Origin: Prescottella equi
GTDB taxonomy: Bacteria > Actinomycetota > Actinomycetes > Mycobacteriales > Mycobacteriaceae
DNA: 64,000 nucleotides
NCBI RefSeq assembly: GCF_020171745.1
Contig: NZ_JAIVAH010000006.1
Coordinates: 62,001-126,000, forward strand
Direction of reading: 5' to 3'
The notes under the pieces are model-generated. The model worked only from the letters and a program-made list of their open reading frames with translations. It had not been told where the DNA came from and did no database searches. How positions within the stretch are numbered: the first letter of the stretch is position 1; every line of letters starts with the position of its first letter. A program made the position numbers and the translations under genes. Of the stretch, positions 58,143 to 64,000 are shown in pieces.

Positions 58143-59330
58143 GTGGTCTCCGCGATCCTGAAACGAGGACACGGACCTTACGGGGGCTATGGCCATGGAG
58201 ACCTGCGATACGTTTTCGTCGTGTCTCAACTCGGAACGGTTGTCGCGGACCACTACCAATTCGTGCTGGGCTCGCCCACCGGGGAGACGTACCTGCCGGA
58301 GGAAACCGGCAGCGTCATCGAAGTCGGCCCCAACTTCGCCACCGTCATGACCGGCATCGCCTACGGACCGGTCATGCTGACCGTCGACGTCCTCGACGAC
58401 GAACCGGCAACAGTCGACGACACCGGAGCATGGGGCGTCATCGAGGAAGCCACAGTCAACCTCACCAAACCGGCATACGTGCTCACCTTGGACGGCGAGA
58501 AGGTCCCGGATTTCCAGAAGCTGCCGATCAAACGAGGCCTGCATCGATTCCGGGTGTTCGGTCGCGGACGTGACACCCATGCCGGACAGACCGTCACCGA
58601 GCCGACGGAGCAATACGTTGTCCAGATCTGGAAAACGACGCGGCCGCAAGAGATGCTGCGACTGATCAAGACCGACGCCGCATGGGACCAGAGCATCGTC
58701 ACCCATCCCAAACGCAACTGGTGGGATCCAGATCCGGCCGGCGACGCCACCCTGTATCTGAAATACGGATATGACCAGATGGCGCAGTGGGCGAAAGACG
58801 AAGCGATCCGGTGGGGCGGACGGCCACCGTCCGAGAAACTCCGCTCCAACTTCCACGCGATGGGCATTGCTGGTCTCGACCGTCCACTGGCAGATGCAAT
58901 CACCCGAGCTAGGCCACCGAAACTGCGTCGCATCGCGGCTTGGGCCGCCCGTCGCGCATATACGACGGCAGGTCTCGCAGAGATCGAGTGGATCCGGCCC
59001 GCTCTGACAGCCCTGGACCGGGGTGAACCACTACCGCGCCCTTTCGGCGAGCACCAGTCCTTGGCGCTGTACAAGGCGTTCGAAGACGACCCGGCTATCG
59101 ACGTGACCGTCACCGGCGGCGACGTCAGGAACGCCAACGTACCCGCTGCCCTACTAGCCATGTACGCCATCTCCACAGCGGTCAAACAAGATTCAATGAA
59201 CGCCGCCTTCGAGTGCCTGGACATCGCAGCGAAGACCGACGACTCCGACTACGCATCTCTCATCAGGGATCTGCGGCGTGAACTCTTCCCGAGATTGATG
59301 CCTGTAGACCAGTACGAGCGATGGATCTGA
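58143..59330 (+). CDS. Unrecognised protein beside tRNA-Gly
   Basis: This is a frame of up to 395 residues with coding-type codon use. The first 140 residues look like a beta-rich domain (VVSQLGTVVADHYQFVLGSP, VGPNFATVMTGIAYGPVMLT, LHRFRVFGRGRD). The rest is helical and Trp/Arg-rich (LRRIAAWAARRAYTTAGLAEIEW). There is no signal peptide or membrane helix. I do not recognise the family. The start is uncertain: GTG 58143 is the most upstream, has no ribosome site, and an in-frame GTG lies at about 58219. Its place right after the tRNA suggests it belongs to an inserted segment. Confidence 0.6.
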   Translation: MVSAILKRGHGPYGGYGHGDLRYVFVVSQLGTVVADHYQFVLGSPTGETYLPEETGSVIEVGPNFATVMTGIAYGPVMLTVDVLDDEPATVDDTGAWGVIEEATVNLTKPAYVLTLDGEKVPDFQKLPIKRGLHRFRVFGRGRDTHAGQTVTEPTEQYVVQIWKTTRPQEMLRLIKTDAAWDQSIVTHPKRNWWDPDPAGDATLYLKYGYDQMAQWAKDEAIRWGGRPPSEKLRSNFHAMGIAGLDRPLADAITRARPPKLRRIAAWAARRAYTTAGLAEIEWIRPALTALDRGEPLPRPFGEHQSLALYKAFEDDPAIDVTVTGGDVRNANVPAALLAMYAISTAVKQDSMNAAFECLDIAAKTDDSDYASLIRDLRRELFPRLMPVDQYERWI

Positions 59331-59384
59331 CCGACTTCGCGGCTCACCAACGGCCGGACAACGAAGCTCCAGCCCGATCCAGCC

Positions 59385-59480
59385 GACAACGGCTGTTGCA
59401 CGCAGATCGTGCCACCTGAAGTCGGGATGACCTATCTCGATGACAATCTCTTTGAACCCACTCCGCGCCAGCACGTTCGC
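59385..59480 (-). pseudogene. Remnant of a tyrosine recombinase (phage integrase)
   Basis: The minus strand encodes RRHANVLARSGFKE followed by HPDFRWHDLRATAVV. This matches the box-II region of phage tyrosine integrases, where the motif is usually FRWHDLRHT. Here the second conserved His is replaced by Ala. A TAG lies just upstream in frame, and the integrase character is lost after VVGW. Only about 30 codons survive. It supports past insertion at the neighbouring tRNA-Gly. The rest of the 59331-59699 gap shows no other gene. Confidence 0.5.
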
Positions 59481-59699
59481 ATGACGTCGCGCCGACGAGC
59501 CCTATTGAGCTCCTTCGTTGGGTTGGACATCCAGATGCCGCGCTAGACGTCTTCCGAGCGTGACTCATTCGGCCGTAACGACGCGGGGGTGTAATGACTG
59601 CGCGGCGAGAGCGATGGAAATCCCAGTGGCAGTCCACTCATGGGAGATCGATCGACATGCTCAGATCTGGCCGGCAGTGCAACAGGGGGGGGGAGAAGC

Positions 59700-60203
59700 T
59701 TGCGACTACGTGTCATGGCGCCACCAATGGTGTTGGCCGCTCTTCTGCTGACTGCTTGCAGCGCCGAGCAGGCGCTGCCCGATCGAGTTCCTCCGGCGGA
59801 GGTCACGTCGGTGTCGCCACACGTAACCACGGCCGTAATGTCGCCCGGTCGCCCCGAAGTGCAGACGGATTCATGGCGCGACTACGACCGGACTGAGGAA
59901 GCAAGCACACCGGCGACAACCCCCATCGTTGAGTCCGTCGTGACGCCCTTGCAGTCGTCGCCGGAGCCGGCCCAGGTTGCACCGTCATACCAGCCGGTGA
60001 CGACCTCCGCCGTTCCCGCGCCGACGACAACGTTGCCCACGACTTCGATCTCGGTCATCACGCCACAACCGACGCCCTACATCCCGGAGGTGTACGAGGG
60101 CCAGCCTTGCTCTGGTCCGGACCAACGCGGCAGGTTTGGTCATGTTCCAGCTGGTTGCATCGAGGGCAACAACGGGAAGTATTACTGGCACATCTTCTTC
60201 TAG
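59700..60203 (+). CDS. Lipoprotein with Ser/Thr/Pro-rich linker
   Basis: This 167-residue exported lipoprotein has the signal LRLRVMAPPMVLAALLLTAC with lipobox LTAC. A linker of about 100 residues rich in Thr, Pro and Ser follows. A compact C-terminal segment (EGQPCSGPDQRGRFGHVPAG, then CIEGNNGKYYWHIFF) has two cysteines. TTG 59700 was chosen because GGGAG lies just upstream and it gives a normal basic n-region; ATG 59715 is the alternative. Function is unknown; the small C-terminal domain may bind a wall component. Confidence 0.68.
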   Translation: MRLRVMAPPMVLAALLLTACSAEQALPDRVPPAEVTSVSPHVTTAVMSPGRPEVQTDSWRDYDRTEEASTPATTPIVESVVTPLQSSPEPAQVAPSYQPVTTSAVPAPTTTLPTTSISVITPQPTPYIPEVYEGQPCSGPDQRGRFGHVPAGCIEGNNGKYYWHIFF

Positions 60204-60269
60204 CGGAAGGCGCGCGCATACCTCGAGATCTAGGTCCGTGGACGAGTGAGGTTGCCTGGAGTCCCGACT

Positions 60270-60584
60270 TCAGTTCCCCTCGGATCCGGATCCGGCAACA
60301 GCGAGGTACTCAGCGAGGTCGTCCCTGACGTGCTCGGCGTTCCGTTCCGCATCCATGGGGGAATCTGCGGTCCAGACGATCTCTATGCCATTGCAGACTC
60401 GGGCGCCGATCCTGACCGCGTTGATCAGATCGTCGGCCCCTGCCGGGCAATCGATGTCGTACAGCCCACGCTCGAATCGCACCTTCTGCTCATCATGTTG
60501 GCCGTACTCGACAACGAACCATCGGTGGAAGAGATTCACTGCAAAGCGCAACCGATGTGGGGCGAACTCGCCGTCTGCGTCCAC
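60270..60584 (-). CDS. Small unrecognised protein, last gene of phage-like cassette
   Basis: This 104-residue acidic protein starts at GTG 60584 (AGAGAG just upstream). A stop lies ten codons further up, with no better start between. It contains FHRWFVVEYGQHDEQKVRFE and ADDLINAVRIGARVCNGIEI, with no recognised family. It follows the RNase H-like gene on the same strand after 93 nt, and its less GC-rich codon use matches the two genes upstream. A plus-strand frame covers the same DNA but looks less like coding sequence. Confidence 0.5.
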   Translation of the reverse strand: MDADGEFAPHRLRFAVNLFHRWFVVEYGQHDEQKVRFERGLYDIDCPAGADDLINAVRIGARVCNGIEIVWTADSPMDAERNAEHVRDDLAEYLAVAGSGSEGN

Positions 60585-60677
60585 AAGCTCTCTGCACTGC
60601 AGATACGGGGATCATCCTGCGGCATCAGCGGCAAGATCACGAGGAGTTCAAGGCAGAGCTTCCGTCGGCGCGCCTTC

Positions 60678-61295
60678 CTAGGCGTGATCGAAATCCACTA
60701 TGAGTTCGTAGCTTTCGAGGAGATCGTAGGCTGATATCGGCTCCAGGGTTATGACAGACGGGGTGAGATCCCGGAGCACCTCGCACTTGCCAAAGAAGTG
60801 TCTGACCTCCTCCTCCACGCTGCCCCGGTAGTAACCGAACCCTGCGGTGCCCTTGGCTACCTTGTCTGCCACGGTGTTGAGACAGAACTCAAGCTGATCT
60901 GCCCAGTTCGCCTTGTGGCCCTTGATCCATCTCACCTTGGAGTGATGTCCGGCCTGGTCGTTTCTGTCCAGCTGGCCCACCAGGTCCTCGGCGATCCACT
61001 TGATCTGGTCGTTGTTGCTCCGCCAGAAGTGGGTCCCCCTCTTGGCGTACATCAGTCCATGTCGGATCGACTGATGATCTGTCAGTATCAGCGCACTCAT
61101 CTGGGAGTAAACCTTGAGAGCCTCGATCACGGCGATATGCTCCAGCACCCCGTTGTCCAGGATCTTGTCGTGGGCGTCCGTTATCTGGCGTCTGTATACC
61201 ACTCCGTCGGAGGATGCGAACGCCCAGCCAGCTGCGCCCTTATCGTGGAGGATCGATGCGTCGGTGCCGACGATGAGATCGGGAGTCCATGCCAT
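60678..61295 (-). CDS. RNase H-like protein
   Basis: This 205-residue protein has an RNase HI-type fold. Likely metal ligands are D12 (VGTDAS), E52 (LEHIAVIEAL; E58 is an alternative), D73 (ILTDHQS) and D144 (ADKVAKG). H127 in WIKGHKANWAD takes the place of the catalytic loop histidine. The last 50 residues are extra. ATG 61295 lies 6 nt after the NADAR stop, with GGTGATC as ribosome site, so the two are one operon. Phage origin is suggested by size, gene packing and composition. Confidence 0.75.
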   Translation of the reverse strand: MAWTPDLIVGTDASILHDKGAAGWAFASSDGVVYRRQITDAHDKILDNGVLEHIAVIEALKVYSQMSALILTDHQSIRHGLMYAKRGTHFWRSNNDQIKWIAEDLVGQLDRNDQAGHHSKVRWIKGHKANWADQLEFCLNTVADKVAKGTAGFGYYRGSVEEEVRHFFGKCEVLRDLTPSVITLEPISAYDLLESYELIVDFDHA

Positions 61296-61301
61296 CGTGG
61301 A

Positions 61302-61874
61302 TCACCGATCTTCAAGGGCCAGCTTCATCCTGACGTTCATCAGGATGGTCCCCAGCGCATTGTCGCCAAGTATGTTCCGATGCCTAGGACAGGAGCAGCT
61401 GCCGCACACTTGATCGTGCCAGATGTTTCCTTCGATGATTACAGAACCCATCGTTCCCAGGAGCATGTCACCCAGCTCATGGTTGTGAGTGAACTTGGTC
61501 CAGAGGATCTCCTCCATCCTCCGATACTTGACCCGATCCCAGCCGTCCACCAACTTGACACGACACCCAACCTTATTGATGTCAGCTGCATTTGGAGAAT
61601 TCATGATCCGATACATCGACTCCAGATCGTCGGTCTTGGCTGCCGCGAAAGCGTGCTCGCTGGTCGAGAATCGGAGGCCGTTGTAGATCACACCAGCTTC
61701 GTAGAAGTTCGACAGGAAGGCGTAATCTCCCTCAAAGAAGTCGATGATCGGGACCTCGGTGGCCGACGTACTTACCCCATCTGATAGCGGAGGGCGCCCC
61801 TCCGGGTCCATGACATCCGTGTAGGCCCAGAGATTGAGAACGATCTCCGGTTCCCTCAGTGAATCCAATTCCAT
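61302..61874 (-). CDS. NADAR (YbiA-like) domain protein with cysteine cluster
   Basis: This 190-residue protein has NADAR motifs: FFEGDYAFLSNFYEAG (46-61), SEHAFAAAK (72-80), a Trp-containing EGNIWHD (148-154) and NILG...ILMNVR near 167-182. An insertion with C157, C160, C162 and H165 (CGSCSCPRH) could bind zinc. NADAR enzymes act on ADP-ribose-linked compounds, and some reverse ADP-ribosylation of nucleic acid in phage/defence settings. ATG 61874 has AAGGGGG 4 nt upstream, a strong site. It is the first gene of a compact operon with an RNase H-like gene. Two copies of a 10-bp palindrome lie just upstream. Confidence 0.82.
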   Translation of the reverse strand: MELDSLREPEIVLNLWAYTDVMDPEGRPPLSDGVSTSATEVPIIDFFEGDYAFLSNFYEAGVIYNGLRFSTSEHAFAAAKTDDLESMYRIMNSPNAADINKVGCRVKLVDGWDRVKYRRMEEILWTKFTHNHELGDMLLGTMGSVIIEGNIWHDQVCGSCSCPRHRNILGDNALGTILMNVRMKLALEDR

Positions 61875-61897
61875 TGCGCCCCCTTGTTCGGTTAGTC

Positions 61898-61981
61898 CTT
61901 CGCGAAGCTACCAATAGGCTCCGACACGGACGGGTTCGCTGCGACTCTCTTCTGTCTCGTCCTTCTCTTCTCTTCGCGAAG
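61898..61981. promoter_or_regulatory. Paired palindromes upstream of the NADAR operon
   Basis: CTTCGCGAAG occurs twice, at 61898-61907 and 61972-61981, with centres 74 bp apart (about seven helical turns). The first lies 24 bp before the NADAR start codon. They could be operators for a looping repressor. Confidence 0.45.
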
Positions 61982-62024
61982 GCCCCGATCAGAGGTTATT
62001 TTCGACCCCCGATCGGGGCCTTTT
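61979..62024 (+). terminator. Terminator-like hairpin followed by TTTT
   Basis: AAGGCCCCGATC (61979-61990) pairs with GATCGGGGCCTT (62011-62022) in a 12-bp perfect stem with a 20-nt loop, with T residues at 62021-62024. No plus-strand gene lies directly upstream, so it may end an unseen small transcript or separate the NADAR promoter from upstream reading. Confidence 0.6.
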
Positions 62025-62742
62025 CCATCCCAGTGAAGTTCACGAAGAGGTACGAGTCGGTTGGGGTTCCCACCAGCCGGCTCGCAGACCGGCACACACA
62101 TCAAGCAGCCGGACAGAATCTGCAGCCTTTGTCAGGCGTAGCGGTGTGCTGCAACCGGCCAGGAGCGGTCGACGCCGTTCCGCGTGACGGTAGGCGGTAC
62201 GCCGGCCCCGAATTCCTCTACCCCAGGTTCTTGTTCTTCGATCCCATCGAGAGCCGAATCGTTACTAAATTGGAGACTCCCCCTTCTGATTTCACGGATC
62301 AGTCCCGAAGAATCCTCTCCATCATCGCTCGGCTGACTCGGTCCACTTTCCTCGTTCGCGAGAGGACTTGGAGCAGTCCCGCCAAAGAACCTCCTACTCA
62401 GCGGCATCGACATGGAACTTGAAGCTGGCGGAAGCTCGGTCCCTCCCCGTTCGATGGCAATTCGCTTCGCTCGCAGCACCGACGGGCGGAACACCGCCTC
62501 CCCATTAGCACCCGTTGCGTTCACCTATCGACGCTCTTGAGGAATCGAGAGCGTGTTCTTCACGATCGAGACTCGGCGGAGGTCGAGCGGGGACTCAGTC
62601 GTGATGCGATCAGATCTGCCGGCGGAACTGCTCACAATCAACGGCTGCTGATTCCGAGTGCCCGACGGGAATCCCTTCTTCCCTCGCGCCGGGTTGCCCC
62701 TTGCCGTTGCACCGGCCGACCGCAAGCCTTCACCATCGAGGA
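62025..62742. other. 718-bp stretch without a supported gene
   Basis: Open frames on the minus strand at 62132-62524 (130 codons) and 62525-62725 (66 codons) lack ribosome sites, recognisable domains and normal codon bias. The DNA is less GC-rich around 62230-62400. It may be degraded insert sequence. Confidence 0.4.
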
Positions 62743-63345
62743 GTGGGCAATCTCAGGATCGTCGTGCCCGAGGAGTACATCCTCGACGGTATGTGCGCGT
62801 TCCCGCGACCGGGCGACAGCGCGGAGTACTCGCTGGCCTTCCGTGAGCGCACGGCACCGACCCACCCGGCGATGCTCAACGACGTCCGCGCCGAAGCCGA
62901 ACCGCCCAGGAACAACCGACGCTCTCCGGGCTGGACCGACCCCGACGGGTCGTTCCAGCCACCGACGTATCCGACGTTCCTGCACAGCGCCGACTTCACG
63001 GCGTTCTTCCGCTCGCCCGAGTTGCTTCGCGGTCCGGTCGCACTGCGTGGCACCCTCGAAGCCGACTGGCCGGCCCTGGTCGGCGATCCCCCACCTGTCC
63101 ACGGGACGCTCATCCGCTGCCGGCTCATCACCAGCACGGCCATCATCGACCCCACCGGTCAGCACCACACACCAATCGACACCCTCACCGACCTCGACGA
63201 ACCTGTCGGCTTTCGATCGGGGCTGGTCCCCGCCGGGCCGCCCGGTAAGACCGGCGGCCGGGGCTGGACGCCCATGGTTCCGCCTCAGCGCGGCGAGTGG
63301 ACGCGAGACACCGGCGTGCTGGTCACCCTCTCCATCTCGACATGA
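62743..63345 (+). CDS. Unrecognised cytoplasmic protein
   Basis: This frame of about 200 residues has strong high-GC third-position coding bias. It contains VPEEYILDGMCAFPRPGD, FRERTAPTHPAMLND and FFRSPELLRGPVALRGTLEA, and ends RDTGVLVTLSIST. It looks mostly beta-rich, with no signal peptide or membrane helix. No family is recognised. The start is uncertain: GTG 62743 has GAGGAG overlapping it, and an ATG about 16 codons later (MCAFPRP) has GGAG at moderate distance. Confidence 0.6.
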   Translation: MGNLRIVVPEEYILDGMCAFPRPGDSAEYSLAFRERTAPTHPAMLNDVRAEAEPPRNNRRSPGWTDPDGSFQPPTYPTFLHSADFTAFFRSPELLRGPVALRGTLEADWPALVGDPPPVHGTLIRCRLITSTAIIDPTGQHHTPIDTLTDLDEPVGFRSGLVPAGPPGKTGGRGWTPMVPPQRGEWTRDTGVLVTLSIST

Positions 63346-63450
63346 GAAGGCATACTCGCAACGACCCACACTCGCTCCGGCAGTTGCATTTTCAACTTTC
63401 AGGAAATTACTCGCCGTAATGAACACGGCACACCGCACGATGTTCTGATC

Positions 63451-63984
63451 ATGAAAACTTCACATCGAATTGCTTCAGTAGCAGCTGCCGGGCTCATGGG
63501 CGCTGCGATGTTCGTTGCGGCGCCGGGCGTGGCCAGCGCCGCCGATCCGTGCATGCTCGGGACGTCGAATGTGGGACCACGAACGTGCGCCATGGCGGAC
63601 GTCGGACTGGCCCCGGTGTGGACGCTGGGCAACGGGCTGTGTGTCGGCATGCTGACCGCCTCCGGCAATGCGTTCGACGGTCCTCTGTGGGAATATTCCT
63701 CTGCTCCGGGCGCGGTTCACTCCGTCGAACTGCGGATCGCGCAGGGCTTCTCCCCGCTGGGAGAGTGGGCGTCGACCACCCTGGCCTGCGACGTGACCGC
63801 AATAGTCGACTGGCACAACCTCGATACCGGGCAGAGCGGCAGCGTGAGCCGATTCATCCCCGCACACAAAACCAGTACCTCGCCCGAGTACGTGAACGTC
63901 GGCACCGGCCCGGGGCGGGTGCAGCTCACGATGCGAACCGACCGCCCGAGCATCCCGGTCTCGACGACGGTGGTCGTCCCCTGA
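63451..63984 (+). CDS. Small secreted protein
   Basis: This 177-residue exported protein has a clear signal peptide (IASVAAAGLMGAAMFVAAPG, cleavage after VASA). The mature domain is about 145 residues with four cysteines (C34, C46, C64, C113 counted from the start Met). It looks beta-sandwich-like, with alternating hydrophobic strands. No family is recognised. The ATG at 63451 lacks a good ribosome site but is the only start that gives the signal peptide. Confidence 0.7.
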   Translation: MKTSHRIASVAAAGLMGAAMFVAAPGVASAADPCMLGTSNVGPRTCAMADVGLAPVWTLGNGLCVGMLTASGNAFDGPLWEYSSAPGAVHSVELRIAQGFSPLGEWASTTLACDVTAIVDWHNLDTGQSGSVSRFIPAHKTSTSPEYVNVGTGPGRVQLTMRTDRPSIPVSTTVVVP

Positions 63985-64000
63985 CCTGAGTCCTAGTAGG

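Noticed and set aside
62132-62524. Minus-strand 130-codon frame in the gap after the NADAR operon
   Set aside because: No ribosome site, no recognisable motif and weak codon bias.
58021-63000. Second copy of the tRNA-Gly 3' end as an attachment site for the island
   Set aside because: No convincing repeat of the T-arm and acceptor sequence was found downstream; TTCGATCCCATCG near 62237 is only a partial resemblance.
62638-63438. Minus-strand 266-codon frame opposite the gene at 62743
   Set aside because: Third-position bias supports the plus-strand gene; the minus translation is Arg/Gly/Ala-rich shadow.

Overview
The window is chromosomal DNA of a GC-rich, mycolic-acid-type actinomycete, most likely a Rhodococcus. 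The main evidence is the iniBAC operon beside an IniR-type regulator, an iron-sulfur reductase like Mycobacterium tuberculosis Rv0338c, an Rv0337c-type aminotransferase, and dcd followed by a tRNA-Gly. This is the order of the M. tuberculosis Rv0321/Rv0337c-Rv0343 neighbourhood. Family names come from reading motifs; no database search was run.

Region 1 (1-10459) is an envelope-stress block. The operon iniB-iniA-iniC reads leftwards, with iniC cut by the window edge. It is divergent from a two-gene operon: an Hsp70-like ATPase with one membrane segment and a Pro/Ala-rich tail, and iniR, a STAND-type ATPase with a LuxR helix-turn-helix. The 301-bp gap between them holds repeated G-tract motifs that could be operators.

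Region 2 (10460-27146) is mostly housekeeping and envelope genes. It has two tandem secreted S1 serine proteases, a small secreted protein, the membrane iron-sulfur reductase with a long Lys/Ala/Pro repeat tail, and a DUF559-type nuclease gene bracketed by two hairpin elements built from the same 33-nt unit. An S9 peptidase, an F420/PPOX-fold oxidoreductase, a 55-residue secreted peptide, an aminotransferase, a YibE/F membrane protein, a second Hsp70-like membrane ATPase, a low-molecular-weight tyrosine phosphatase and a 38-residue ORF follow.

Region 3 (27147-56444) is a cell-surface biosynthesis locus. A BY-kinase (Wzc-like) lies directly downstream of a 5449-residue, five-module NRPS whose first condensation domain resembles that of EntF. 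Divergent from the NRPS is a DUF4012 membrane protein. Facing it is an eight-gene exopolysaccharide operon, mostly with overlapping stops and starts: priming sugar transferase, Alg14/Alg13-like glycosyltransferase, GT4-like glycosyltransferase, nitroreductase-like protein, O-antigen ligase/polymerase, flippase, pyruvyl transferase and acyltransferase. The phosphatase at 26037 and the kinase probably form the regulatory pair for this surface polymer.

Region 4 (56445-64000) starts with dcd and tRNA-Gly(CCC). After the tRNA comes an accessory stretch: an unrecognised protein, a remnant of a tyrosine integrase, a lipoprotein, and a compact phage-like cassette (NADAR protein, RNase H-like protein, small protein) in less GC-rich DNA with paired palindromes upstream. 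Two further genes close the window: an unrecognised protein and a secreted protein.
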